A stretch of 64,000 nt of DNA, taken from contig NC_134028.1 in the NCBI RefSeq assembly GCF_964204645.1, positions 15,985,263 through 16,049,262 on the forward strand, in the 5' to 3' direction. The notes below the pieces were generated by a model. The model was not told where the DNA came from, searched no databases, and saw only the letters and a list, made by a program, of their open reading frames with translations. Every line of letters begins with the position of its first letter. The first letter of the stretch is position 1. This DNA is from Tubulanus polymorphus. Taxonomy: Eukaryota > Nemertea > Palaeonemertea > Tubulaniformes > Tubulanidae. Made by a program: the position numbers and the translations under genes. Shown in pieces: positions 9,062 through 20,175 of this stretch.

Positions 9062-11928
9062 ACGTCAAATGATGTTATAGATATATTATATTATGAGAAT
9101 CATTATATGTGGATAAAACGTATTGATTTATTTTTCAAATCAGAAAATGATTTTGATAATAAAATATATCTATGTAGAAAATGTATAACTAAATTCAGAA
9201 CTGAAAGTGCATTATTAAATCATGAACAATTATGTGAAAATCATGATTATTGTAAATTAGTTTTACCAAATGAAAAGGATAAAATATTAGAATTAAAAAA
9301 ATATGATTACAAAAATAAAGCACCATTTGTAATATATGGAGATTTTGAATCATTAAATAAAGAATTAACTGATCAAGATAGAAAAGAAATATATTATAAA
9401 AGAAAGAAATTAAATTCTAATGAAAATGATTTTTCAGATGAACCACCAAAAACAAATACTATTAAAAAGATTCATCAATCAGCTGCAGCTTTCGGGTTAT
9501 ACATTAAATCTGATTATCCAGAACTAATTGAAAGTGAATATTATGATTATAGAAATGAAAATGTTATCAATCATTTTTGTGACTTATTAATTGAATATGA
9601 AATAAGATTTAGTAAATTATTGAATACAAATAAAGAAATAATTATGACAGAAGAAGATAAAGAAGAATTTGTGTTTTCAGGTAAATGTTATTATTGTGAA
9701 AAGATATTTAATTATAAAGATAAAAAAGTAAGAGACCATGATCATTTGAATGGAAAGTTTAGAGGCGCTGCACATGAGAATTGTAACTTACAAGCTAAGA
9801 AAATTAACTTTGTACCAGTTATATTTCATAATCTATCAGGATATGATGCACATTTATTCATCAAACAGTTATGCCATAAAATAGAAGAAATCAATAATGA
9901 AATAGAAATATTAAATTCAAATAGATCAAAAGATAAAATACCAACTTATAAATTTAGAATGTTAGCTAAAACATCTGAGAATTATATATCATTCCAATTT
10001 GGTTGCCTCAGATTTATAGATTCATATAGATTTTTAAATAGTTCATTAGATAACTTATCAAAATCATTAGTCGATGATGAATTAAAGATATTAAAAGAAT
10101 ATTACCCAAATATTGATGATTTTAAATTAATGAGATATAAAGGCGCAATTCCATATTCATTTTATAAATCACATAATGATTTTAAAATAACTGAATTATT
10201 GAAAGAACAATTCTATGATGAATTAAAAAATGAATATGTTAAAGATGAAGTATATAATAGAACATTGAATATTTGGAATCATTTCAAAATAGAAAATCAT
10301 GGGCAATTAGTAGATTTATATTTAAAATCAGATGTATTATTATTAACCGATATATTCGAAAGGTTTAGAGATGTAAACCTAAAATATTTCAATATTGATC
10401 CTTGTCATTGTTATTCATCACCAGGATTAACATGGGATTGTGGATTAAAATTTACAAATATAAAAATGGATTTGTTAACAAATATAGATCAATTACTATT
10501 ATTTGAAAAATCTATAAGAGGAGGAGTTTCAGGTGTATTAGGTGATATATATTTCAATGTAAATGATAACCCTGGATATAAGTTATTATATATAGATGCA
10601 AATAATTTGTATGGTTGGGCAATGATGGAACCACACCCTTATGGAGTATTTGAATTAACTGAAGTTTTACAGAATGAAAATAATGATAAATTTGATCGGA
10701 AGAAAAGAATTCTAGATATTGCAGATGATTCAGATACTGGTTACTTCTTTGTTGTAGATTTAGAATATCCTGAACATATTAAATTTAAATCTAGAAATCT
10801 AGCTTACTGTCCCGAACATAAAACTGTAACTCATGAAGAATTATCAAATTACCAAAAAAGAATTAAACCCGAAAATCATATTCATACAGAAAAGTTAATG
10901 GTAACTCAAGAAGATAAATATAATTATGTAGTACATTATAGAATGTTAAAGTTTTATCTAAATCAAGGAATGGTTCTAAAAAAGTACATAGATATATTTC
11001 ATTTAGTCAATCTAAGTGGTTAGAAAAATATATAGATTTTAACACCAAACAGAGAACTAAAGCTAAAACTGATTTCGAGAAAGATTTCTTCAAGTTAATG
11101 AATAATGCATTCTATGGTAAGACTTGTGAAAATATCAGAAATAGAAATGATATTGAGTTAGTTAGTAATGGTAAAAGAATTAGACATTTACAAACATATC
11201 CTAAGTTCATTGGTAACAGAATATTTGATGAAAATTTAGCTGCAGTTAAGATGAGAAGAACTTCTATGAAATTTAATAAACCAATCTATGTTGGCGCTTC
11301 AGTTTTAGAATTATCAAATTTACTAATGTATGAATTCTATTATAATGTATTACAACCACTTTTTGGAGAAAAACATATAGAAATATTATATTTTGATACC
11401 GACAGTTACATATTAAAGATAAAAACTGATAACATAACTGATGATTTAAAAACATTAAAACATCATTTTGATTTTAGTAACTATCCTAAAGATTATGAAT
11501 TGTTTAGCAATGATAATAAAAAAGTTCCCGGTAAATTCAAAGATGAATTAGGTGGTGAAGAAATGAATGAATTCATTGGTATTAGATCTAAAATGTATTC
11601 ATATAAAACTAAAACTCATGAAGCTAAAAAGTTAAAAGGAATAACCAAAAGTGTAGTAGAAAAGAATATTCATTTCAAAGATTACATCAATTGTATATTC
11701 AATGAAGAAGTTAGAAAACATAAGATGAGATGTTTAAGATCTGAAGATCATGAAATGTTTATTGAAGAAATTGAAAAGATAAGTCTAAACCCATTTGATG
11801 ATAAAAGATATATTTTAGATGATGGAATTCATACAGTTGCTTATGGTTGCAATTTAGATGAATACTTAAAATTTAAAAGAGAAGAAACAAAAGAGAACGA
11901 GATAATGAAAAGAATTCTAACGTGTTAA
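9062..11928 (+). pseudogene. Element A family B DNA polymerase (protein-primed type), broken
   Basis: Family B polymerase that would copy the linear element DNA. Counting from the ATG at 9107, exonuclease motif I is VIYGDFES (residues 76-82) and motif II is FHNLSGYDAHLF (240-251). Between them sits a zinc/HNH-like insert (CYYCEKIF at 194-201, then RDHDHLNGKFRGAAHENCN to 226) of the endonuclease VII type. The polymerase motifs follow: A as YIDANNLYGWAM, B as KLMNNAFYGKTCEN (11092-11133) and C as YFDTDSYI (near 11390). An N-terminal C2H2-like unit (CRKCITKF) precedes them. The reading frame is open back to 9062, so 9107 is only an internal Met and the true 5' end is lost. One base is missing in the A run at about 10978-10984, shifting the frame. 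The next part resumes in another frame at about 11000. Non-functional as written. Confidence 0.85.
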
Positions 11929-11957
11929 TCAAATTTTAATAAAAATATGTTATTAAA

Positions 11958-12311
11958 ATGGAGAGTAAACAAGCGCACAGTGAGAACAACAAATCATTTC
12001 TAGATAGAATAAAAGATACTACAAATGTAAAATCTGTAGATTATAAATTCAAAAAGTTAACAGAATTAACAATCCATAAGAAATATCTAATTACAAATAT
12101 TGATACAGTTACTAGTAACTGTGGAGATAAATTAGTTATACACTTAGAATATGAAGGATTAAAAGGAAATACATAAAAATTCAGAACATATTTACCGGAT
12201 AGATTTCATAGATTATCAAGTGAAGATTTAGAAGAATTATGTTCTGGAGATTTCTATTTCGTATACAAAGGTAAGAATGAAAAAGGACACCATGAAATAG
12301 ATTTCGAATAA
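11958..12311 (+). pseudogene. Element A small protein, in-frame stop
   Basis: A frame of 118 codons with one TAA at 12174-12176. It begins 29 bases after the polymerase stop, in the context TTATTAAAATGG. The product is charged and has no membrane segment. The second half (FRTYLPDRFHRL, LCSGDFYFVYKGK) looks like a compact beta-rich domain. Similar short genes follow PolB in related invertebrate elements, but I do not recognise a function. The reading frame is the same on both sides of the stop, so a single substitution explains the break. Confidence 0.6.
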
Positions 12312-12325
12312 AATATGTAAAATAA

Positions 12326-13073
12326 ATGGTAGAATTAAAAGAATACAGAATATTTGTTGATTCTAGAAGACTTACAAATTATAAATCTCATAATTTACTA
12401 GTACAATTAGATAGAGAATTCAAGAATTGTGTAGATTTAAAATTAGTTAATATAAGTTTATGTAATTCTTTTTACAATGTATCGGATAAAACTTTTGAAC
12501 ATAGAGGGTTTATGATTTATATGAGAAATAAAGATAAATGGTTTCATATATTTTTAAAACCAGGATTATATAATTTAGAATCATTAGCGCAGGAAATTAA
12601 TAGAAGAGCTCGGTTGAAAATCGGGGGCACTTCTGATTAAATTTAATAAAATTGATAGTACTAATAAAATAAGAATAAAGATATCTAATGAACAACATAA
12701 ATTTATGGTAAACAAACCACTGGCTAAAATGTTAGGAATTAAACCACTTACAGTTACTGGAAACGCACAAGGCAGCTCAAATATAATACCTTTTACACAC
12801 TTTTATATTTATTGCAATTTAATCGATCCTACAAAAACATTCGAAGCAACTAAAGAAACAATTTGTAGTTCTAGTATACTAAATATTTTACCGCTAAAAA
12901 ATGTTAAACAATTTGGAACTCAAATAAATTATAATTTAACAGAATGTGATTTTAAACCTTGCATTCCTAAATTTAATAATTTTAAATTAGAAATAAGAAA
13001 TCATAATGGATATTTAATTGATTTGAATAACTTTTCTGTGATATATGAATTAGTTATAAGATGTAGAGAGTAA
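12326..13073 (+). pseudogene. Element A putative minor structural protein, frameshifted
   Basis: Start at ATG in AAAATAAATGG (12326). The first frame runs to 12640; the continuation in another frame runs to the TAA at 13071-13073. The frameshift lies near the G5 run at about 12616-12620. The N-terminal part reads YRIFVDSRRL, VNISLCNSFYNVSDK and FLKPGLYNLESLAQEIN. The C-terminal part has MLGIKPLTV and FNNFKLEIRNHNGYL. The beta-rich pattern, with a repeated 'PG-Y---L---IN' unit, is reminiscent of penton or fibre-like minor capsid proteins of Polinton-type viruses. That is a guess from pattern and position; no catalytic motif is present. Confidence 0.5.
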
Positions 13074-13090
13074 TTTTTTTCACTTTATAA

Positions 13091-13447
13091 ATGAATATAA
13101 CTGTTGGACCGAGTATATGTTTTGGATTTGATTTTAAACTTGAGAAAGAAATGAAATTTAACGTTAATGATGTAATTACACATATCAAAAATATCACATT
13201 TTCTAATGAAACAACATTTGAGTTTGAAAAAACAATAGATAAAGAAACTTTAAATGTAGAAAAGATTACTAATTTAATTAGAGAATCTTTAAGATATTAT
13301 GAATTAGATGAAGATTTTATCATCGATGATATTAAAAAAAATAATAATTGAAATATATACAAATGAAACTAGTAATGAAATAAATGTTGAATTAATCATA
13401 AATAAGTTAACTAAATATTTTGATGATAGTAATTTTTTTGATAAATA
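13091..13447 (+). pseudogene. Element A small hypothetical protein, frameshifted
   Basis: ATG at 13091 in the context TTTATAAATG. The first frame of 86 codons ends at 13351, just after an A-rich run (13333-13341). In the neighbouring frame the protein continues in the same style (ETSNEINVELIINKL) up to the TAA at 13445-13447. A one-base indel in the homopolymer therefore explains the break. About 118 residues, charged, no membrane segment. Function not recognised. Confidence 0.5.
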
Positions 13448-13448
13448 A

Positions 13449-13671
13449 ATGAGTGATAATAAGAGGATAATAACTGGATTATATAATGGCGCATTACTAT
13501 CAGTTGGAACTTTTGGTTATTCAATGGTATTAAAAAAAAGTATTCAAAATGGGAAGTGTTAATGTTGATAGATTTGATATAAATGATATTTTAAAATTAA
13601 CATTAGCAGTTACTTTATCTAATTTAACTATTGATTATTTGGAAAAACAAAAATATATTCCTCCCATATAA
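13449..13671 (+). pseudogene. Element A small membrane protein, frameshifted
   Basis: ATG at 13449 in GATAAATAAATG, overlapping the previous stop region by a few bases. The frame has the hydrophobic stretch LYNGALLSVGTFGYSMVL. It shifts in the A8 run near 13528-13535 and then continues as MGSVNVDRFDINDIL to TAA at 13669-13671. About 73 residues with one or two membrane segments. Function not recognised. Confidence 0.5.
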
Positions 13672-13695
13672 ATACATAATTATTTTACTAAATAA

Positions 13696-13729
13696 ATGGC
13701 TTCTGCAGTTATAACTATTATAGGATCGG
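13696..13729 (+). pseudogene. Element A gene interrupted by element B, 5' part
   Basis: ATG in CTAAATAAATGG at 13696, followed by 11 codons that start a hydrophobic segment (ASAVITIIGS). The gene is cut by the GATCGG site into which element B is inserted; the rest lies 13.9 kb away at 27634-27857 and is in frame across the duplication. The uninterrupted gene would have been a short membrane-anchored protein. The mirrored copy at 52043-52266 has lost this 5' part altogether. Confidence 0.7.
13724..13729. other. Target-site duplication GATCGG, left
   Basis: GATCGG occurs directly outside both termini of element B (13724-13729 and 27628-27633). Polintons characteristically make 6 bp duplications, so this marks a genuine integration event. 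Confidence 0.85.
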
Positions 13730-13778
13730 AGTAGTTATACTGTCCCGGTATAGGCGGGTGTTGTTGTGGTTGTGGTTA

Positions 13779-13962
13779 ACCGGAAGTGACGTAATCCAAG
13801 ATGGCGACCGGAAGTGACGTAATCCAAGATGGCGACCGGAAGTGACGTAATCAAAGATGGCGACCGGAAGTGACGTAATCCAAGATGGCGGATCCAAGAT
13901 GGCGGATCCAAGATGGTGGCAGGAAGTTATGTCATCCAAGATGGCGGATCCAAGATAGCGGG
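13779..13962 (+). promoter_or_regulatory. 28 bp repeat array with ETS, CRE/ATF and YY1 motifs (B1)
   Basis: Four direct units of 28 bp. Each contains ACCGGAAGT (ETS core), TGACGTAA (CRE/ATF-like) and CCAAGATGGCG (YY1-like). Shorter CCAAGATGGCGGAT units follow, with a variant ending at 13962. The array begins about 50 bases inside the terminus and lies 150-400 bases before the PC4-like gene. In animals these three motifs are hallmark core-promoter elements of housekeeping genes. A promoter or enhancer role is inferred from the motifs and position. Confidence 0.6.
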
Positions 13963-14229
13963 AAAATTTAAAAAATACATCGGGCGAGTTCGGGCAAAAG
14001 CTATTTCGGATACGGGTCTGGGCAAGATTTTTGTAACAATAGAAACAACATCGCCACCTACAATCCATCGACAATAGACAGGTCATTTCATTTAGAGACG
14101 AGACACACAACGAGCAACATGTACTCTCCGGTTATCTCATCGTCACCTAACGAAAACGACGTTATCAGCAACAAAATACGGATACATCAGTACCAAAGGA
14201 GAAGAAAAGTAAAAAGAATCTTGATATAG

Positions 14230-14317
14230 GTATGTATTTAACTCTCTCAGATTTTTTCAACTTATATTCTCAATATCAATTCGGGTTAGTAATCTATCCT
14301 AAATCTTATCGTTTCAG
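14230..14317 (+). other. Putative intron of the PC4-like gene (B1)
   Basis: GTATGT at 14230 and a pyrimidine-rich stretch ending in TTTCAG at 14317. The exon upstream is lysine-rich in the frame that joins to the PC4-like frame. It has no ATG of its own after an in-frame stop, so a further 5' exon (possible acceptor GTTATCAG near 14171) is likely. Confidence 0.55.
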
Positions 14318-14919
14318 GAGATACAGCAACACCGAATTCTCTGAATGATAACACTAGCAAATCGGATACGCAGTTTTATCTAGGAATGCTAGTTTATGTC
14401 AGTCCTACTACGTGGAACGATACGAAAAGAATTGACATTCGACATTACGATTGTAGCGCAAAAAGATGGGCATATCCGACCAAAAATGGAATATCTCTAT
14501 ACATTCAAGAGTGGGTACATTTAAACTTTTGCAAAATGGAAATCGACAACGCAATCAATCGCGCTAAAGCTGGAGACTACGACTCTAGCGTATCCAGTTT
14601 AGGGAGAGATAATTACGTTAAAGTCTACAAATCTCGAGAGAGCCACCGCGTGTACGTTGATATACGATATTATCGTCTCGTCGATGACAAGGGTACCAGA
14701 GAAGCGACCAAAAAAGGTGTTAAATTGTCTCTTGCGCAGTGGAATAATTTGAAAGATATTGACTTAAGCGATATAATACCAGAACTCAAAACTACCAGAC
14801 CATGTATATTCACTCACTTTAATCAGGAAGACTTTTGCTGTTTCTGTGCTACTAGAGACATTAGTGTTTTCGAGAAGATACGTGAATGTCCCGAAGTAAA
14901 CAATCCTTCTGATATCTGA
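14318..14919 (+). CDS. PC4-like single-stranded-DNA-binding protein (B1)
   Basis: The open frame from the acceptor at 14318 reaches TGA at 14917-14919. The first internal Met is at 14386, giving 177 residues from there. Two PC4/p15-like units are visible: RIDIRHYDCSAKRWAYPTKN with GISLYIQEWVHL (residues 15-46), and VYVDIRYYRLVDDKG with GVKLSLAQWNNL (about 86-122). A CCFC motif lies near the C-terminus. PC4-fold proteins bind single-stranded or melted DNA and act in transcription or replication, which suits a gene next to a protein-primed polymerase. It is convergent with PolB. One residue differs from the B2/B3 copies (Asn for Asp at about residue 58). The B1 copy is intact from the acceptor on. 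Confidence 0.65.
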
Positions 14920-15261
14920 GTTACTTATTTTACATATTCGCATATTATTGTAATTACTTTGAAGAATAAACGAAAATGTCCTTTTTTATTAAATGATAAC
15001 GAGCGTATTTTCTTTTACTCATGGGAGGAGTGCTCAAAAGGATCGAAGGTGGCAACGAGAAAAAAAACAACAAATTATTTTCATGGTTGAAATATCATAT
15101 GTTCACGTTTTATTTTTCATAAAAGTTCTTATGAGAATATTTACACAAAGTCATAACAACATTCACATGGAGATAGCAAAGTAACAACGGAAGCAACACA
15201 TTTTCTTGGTAGAAATATGAAAATGATATGTTTTTTATTCCATGGAAACAATAAGCTATGA
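14920..15261. other. 3' region of the PC4-like gene (B1)
   Basis: No gene supported. A short open stretch (14993-15184) has no recognisable content. AATAAA motifs occur just after the stop (near 14966). Confidence 0.4.
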
Positions 15262-15905
15262 GAATATTTACAAGATAATTACAAACTCAGTTCTTTATTG
15301 CATCAAAAAAAAAATAATTACAAACTCAATGGATTAGATTAATATATAAAATATAATACTAATATTTCAGTTCTTTATTGCATCAAAAAAAGATAATTAC
15401 AAACTCAATGGATTAGATTAATATATAAATTATAATACTAATATTTCAGTTCTTTATTGCATCAAAAAAAAGATAATTACAAACTCAATGGATTAGATTA
15501 ATATATAAATTATAATACTAATATTTCAGTTCTTTATTGCATCAATAAAAAAGATAATTACAAACTCAATGGATTAGATTAATATATAAAATATAATACT
15601 AATATTTCAGTTCTTTATTGCATCAAAATAAGATAATTACAGAGTACATACATTACAATAATATCTGAAATAAAAATGCAATACTAATATATCAGTACTT
15701 TATTGTGTCTAAAACAGATAATGATACAAATAAATATCAATGTAATATCTGAAATAAAAATGCAATACTAATATTTCAGTTCTTTATTGCATTGAAAGAT
15801 AACTACAAATTAGATACATTACAATAATATCGGAAATCAAAATGCAATACTAATATTTCAGTACTTTATTGAGCCAAACAAAAATATTTACAAATAAGTA
15901 ACTAC
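15262..15905 (-). repeat. ~80-85 bp tandem repeats, each with a minus-strand poly(A) signal (B1)
   Basis: About eight units start at 15288, 15368, 15447, 15527, 15608, 15693, 15777 and 15860. Read on the minus strand, most units carry CAATAAAG followed by an A/T-rich segment with ATATTAGTATT. The array lies between the convergent PC4-like and PolB genes, downstream of PolB, so it could supply redundant 3'-end signals. The first units are near-identical and the last three diverged. Confidence 0.75.
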
Positions 15906-16290
15906 AAATTGACTAGATAGAACTCATGTCCCTAAATTGTATGATGCCATTAGAAACGTAATAAACGGTATATTATCGGTCGCCTATATAATATTATTAA
16001 GCCTAATTAACTATAAGTATATCTCCCTTCCCCCGCTCCGATAGCTGACTGACAGTTCTATGCGTATTGAAAGACCGTTAGTAAATCATCGAAGCAAGCA
16101 AACAAGAGATGAAAAAATCATTTCGCGCAATCTGGTTTTGTTTAGTACTTCTGAGACCAATGTTACGAGGCAACTTTCCAGCTACCACTGTGCGCAAATA
16201 AACTGAGTTTACTGTCCAAGAGCCAAGACGGAGGTAACTTTCCAGCTTATCGCGGCAATGAAACTGAGTTTACTGTCGCAACATCAGAAA
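15906..16290. other. PolB 3' flank (B1)
   Basis: No coding frame. Contains GCAACTTTCCAGCT and GTAACTTTCCAGCT (near 16170 and 16230), each followed by AAACTGAGTTTACTGT, a ~60 bp direct duplication of unknown role. Confidence 0.5.
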
Positions 16291-19200
16291 CTAGTAACCA
16301 AACGGTAATGTGTTATATCTATTACCCGGATCAAATGCCCTTTTTGTGTACACGGCGCGGTAGGTTTTGGTCTCATCCTTGTTATAAATTACCCCCCTCC
16401 TTATATCTCGTTTAATTGTACCCGGATTATTTACTAAAAGCTTCTCACGGGTATCGCCGGTGATTAATTTAAGCGTAGATTTGAAATTGACGACTTGACT
16501 ATTTCTGTAATTCAGATTTATCCCCTTGACTTTGCATTCATACGAATAACGGTTCGTCTCCGTATCAAGGACTTTATAGCTGTAATTTTTAGGTCCCCCC
16601 GAAACAAATTCAGTTATGTAGCAATTACGACCGAGCTCGTCTGTCATGTCGCCTAAGAAGTTACCAGTGTCTGGTTCCCATTCACCAGGCTTTACGGAAT
16701 AGATGATCGAATCAGTGTCCGTATAAAGGTTTCGATCCCCTAGCTTCTCCGTGTATGTGTACAGTATGAGTCGAGCGTGAGCAGTTGTAAAAGCAGCTAA
16801 GGCAACGTTTGTTCGACTGTTTGGCTTGACAAACTCAGACTTTGTTTTGTAATATACACGGAGTACATCATCGTTACAGATGATTATGTCCGAAATTTCA
16901 ACCGTCGAATCGAGAATCAACTCGTAAAATTCCCCCGGGTCCGAAATGTATTTCGCCGAAGTTTTGTTACTATTCTGACCAAATTTCCCCCACATACTGT
17001 TCAGACATAATTTTGCGACTGTTCGCAGACCCGGAATGTTTTCAATCTTATCCCCATCTAATTGGATACCTTCCCGCGCCGCGTATTCCGCTATATAGTT
17101 TAGTCTGTCATCGTCGGACATATCGCCCGATGGCCACCCACTAGATTCCGTCTTAACTTTCAGAAATTTATCGATGTACGACTTAAATAGACCAGTTCGG
17201 TTTTCGGACCAATGCCAAACTTCATGTAAAGAAACAATTTGATAACCCATATCAAGGGCTTTGATTACTTCCAGGGTTACCCACTCGCCCGTCAATTGCC
17301 TCTCCCTGTCAGTATGTTGGCACGGCGCGTCCTGATTAATTTCATCCACACACGTTCGGCAAAGTGGGAAAGTGAGTTTCCTACCGGACCTATATGGTAA
17401 GACCGGCAGGAATAATTTCCGCGGTGGAAATACAGTGCACTTGACTAATCCGTAATATTGCCGTATATCGCCGAAGTTTTCTGTTACAACAGTGGGATGG
17501 CCTATTGGATAGCTATATCGTGAATTTACAAATGGATATAGCGAGCAAATGTCAATGTATTTTATTCTCTCATCCTCGGATACTTTATGATATAGTTTTA
17601 TCGCATTTGTTCGGCCACCGTAAAAACATTCACGAGGTTCAAGTGGGGGCAATATGTCCGACGATTGTACAAATTCTTTAAAGGCCGCATCAGTTCGGAT
17701 CAAATTATGATAATCATGCTCCCAAAACTCTATCAGATTGTAACCAGCCCCCCTAATATTAGCTGCGCGATCAACCGTTGCCTGGTACAATTCTCCAATG
17801 GTTAGGGTCGGTCTGATCGCAGACTTTATACGGGGATTACTATAGCATTTGGGACACCCGTGAAATAAGCACCCGTGAAACTCGTATACCGTTTTTGTCG
17901 CCTCGTCGTATCCGTCTACCGAGTACTTACCGATCCTCTCCTCACCACCGTTCAGCGCGTGCTTTAGCCTGATACCCTGCTTTTCCGAAACCCATCTCAA
18001 CCAGATGATGGCCATCTTTGAAAAATTAGCGTTCGGTCTATAACCACCGGGTGGTAGCAAAGCGATTGTATTGGGTTCCAGAAAACAGGTTCTCAAGGCC
18101 TCATTACACGCTGAAGCTATCGTGATGGATGAGTGGAACGGGTCGATACCCGTTAGATCGAATAGGAGCTGTTGGAAATGTACAACAGCATTCATCAGAA
18201 TGTCCACATCTGATCTACAGTAATCAGTTAGCTCTTGCTGCATATTAAACACAGTACCTTTCTGAGAATTGTACCAGGCAACAAGTTTCTCCCTCTCCCC
18301 ACTACTGAGTCCATCCGGATTGTACATTTCTAAAGCGGGCAACGCACCCACGTAATTCAAATTCTCTACCGTACAAAACTTGTACGGAAAGTACCCCTTT
18401 TTCAATTCGCGTAAACCTAGAGTGCTAGGTATTTTAGCTAGTCTCATCGGTAAATAATTAAGCGTATCCAATATTTTCAAATCCAGCTGCTGGACGTACA
18501 TATACATGATTTTACCGCCGTTCGGAATAATCTCAGGTCTAATTGCCTGGTCTAGTAAATACTTCAAAATAAAATATCCGTCGAAGGATTGAAAATTGTG
18601 GGCGAATGCGGTTGCCCCTCTATTTTGGTCATTGAATAACCACTCACAGAATTCCGTTTCATTTTGGAACATGAATTCGTTCTTACCACAATGGGCACAT
18701 TCTGAATCGCTCGTTATAGTCGAAAACTTGCACTCTTGCCAACAACGGTGTGCCATTCCAAAGATGACCTTATGAATCGAATCTTCCGTTGTCGTAGTCT
18801 CAAAATCAAACGCTACGAATTTCTTCACCTTCAATGACTCAGCATCGAATTCTTTCCCTCCCTGGAGGTACGGGTTTATCAAGACACCCGCCTCGGTATT
18901 AACGACGTGTGTGTCGTTTTTCTTGACACCGATATAGCATAAGTGTCCTATGGGTCGTTTTTCTTGACACGCCGAGCAATACTTAATACCGCAGTCGTGG
19001 TCGGCTGAGGCGATTTTTTCGCGTTTTACAAATTGACCGCATGCCTTACACCTCGCTCGACTGTCGCACAACGACATCCCGCTAGCCAAGCTTTTCAAAT
19101 GATTGGCGTAGCACCCCTGTCCCTTGTAATAGATGTTACATCTATTGCAATGTATCGAATTCCCCGCTTTACAACCAACACCGAGACACAACCGACAGTG

Positions 19201-20097
19201 ATCGAAACACGGATGTGCCTCCTTATGATTAAACGCTTTCCTACACTTATAACAGAAGTACTTCTTACACGTGAACGCTGTCATGCTTGTTATGACCTGA
19301 AAATGGTTATCGTGGTATAACAAGCAAATCTTTTTCTTCTCTGTTATTTTTTTCGATGCATACAAAACATCGAAATTGTAGTTATCCCCCGTCACGACCA
19401 TGAGAAAGTAATCGTCAAGATGCTCATCGAACAACTTGACTTCGTCTAAGCCACACGTACCCAGCGGGACGCCATACTTGGTGTGTAGCTGTACGGCTGC
19501 ATCTCTTTGAGCGCGTCCATCAACTCGTCGCAATTGCGCGTAAGCGGGATCATTGTCCGCATGCGCTTTGGCTACAACGATGCTTCGTGCCAAACATAAA
19601 TCATCAGTGTTCCTTATTTGAACGATACAACGTTTTCGCTGTTTAAATTCATCGTATTTTAGCATCGTTCGCTTGATGCGATTTTTGTTTGGTTGTCCGG
19701 CGCCCCTGGGCATTCGAATAAAAATACAATGGAATATCAACCCCTTAAAATCAATCTTATCATTCGACTGCATCACTTTAACAATTTCTTCAAAAATTAA
19801 TTCAGGGCTCAATTCTTCAACAGGTACAAGGGGCAAATTGATGTTATTATCCAAGTTTGGATGTTCAATGGAAAGGCGTATACGATCGCCATTGGTTGCC
19901 TCTACAAATGATAACATACCGTTTATCACATTACCAATAGCATCATATAATTGTTCATGTATGTCTCTCAGGTTAATTTCGGGCGAGTCTGCATCCTGCG
20001 ATGGGTCGGTTTCCTCATCGGCAGCTGGACAATCGACGATTTCAGCCTTGTAAACGTCTGTACTAAGCCCCCACTTTTTGCTTCCCCGAGAACATAC
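16291..20097 (-). pseudogene. Element B PolB, main exon, B1 copy lacking a proper first exon
   Basis: Exon 2 of the element B polymerase, 1268 codons, open throughout. N-terminal domain (about residues 1-300), then a cysteine/histidine-rich region (CKKYFCYKCRKAF, CRLCLG, CNRCNIYY, CKACGQF). Exonuclease motifs are FVAFDFETTT, FAHNFQSFDGYF and YCRSDVDIL. Polymerase motifs are A IDICSLYPFVNSRY, B KLCLNSMWGKFGQN and C YTDTDSIIY. All catalytic Asp residues are present. The element B palindrome cuts exon 1 after 41 bases (20176-20216), so the zinc-finger start codon exon is missing here. The frame can be read through the intron into the poly-A tract up to 20184, but that has no natural start. Unlike B2, this copy has Lys at residue 118 instead of a stop. 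Confidence 0.85.
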
Positions 20098-20175
20098 CTG
20101 AAAAAAGTAAAACGAATTAGAAAAAACTACAGACAAAATGGTTGACGGAAAAAAAAAAAAAAAAAAAAAACATAC
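20098..20175 (-). other. PolB intron, B1 copy
   Basis: Minus-strand GTATG donor next to 20175 and CAG acceptor at 20098-20100, with a long A/T homopolymer on the donor side. It is 78 bases here and 82 in B2. Splicing keeps the reading frame. Confidence 0.7.

Larger units (their letters stand above)
9062..13729 (+). mobile_element. Element A, left part: AT-rich Polinton/adintovirus-like provirus
   Basis: An abrupt change to roughly 75-80% A+T with closely packed small genes, most of them in the context AAATAAATG. The left end cuts into the polymerase gene without a recognisable terminal repeat, so the terminus is lost. The right limit is the GATCGG duplication at 13724-13729, where element B is inserted. 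The element continues at 27634. Together both parts make about 16.3 kb, the usual size of a Polinton or adintovirus. Confidence 0.75.
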
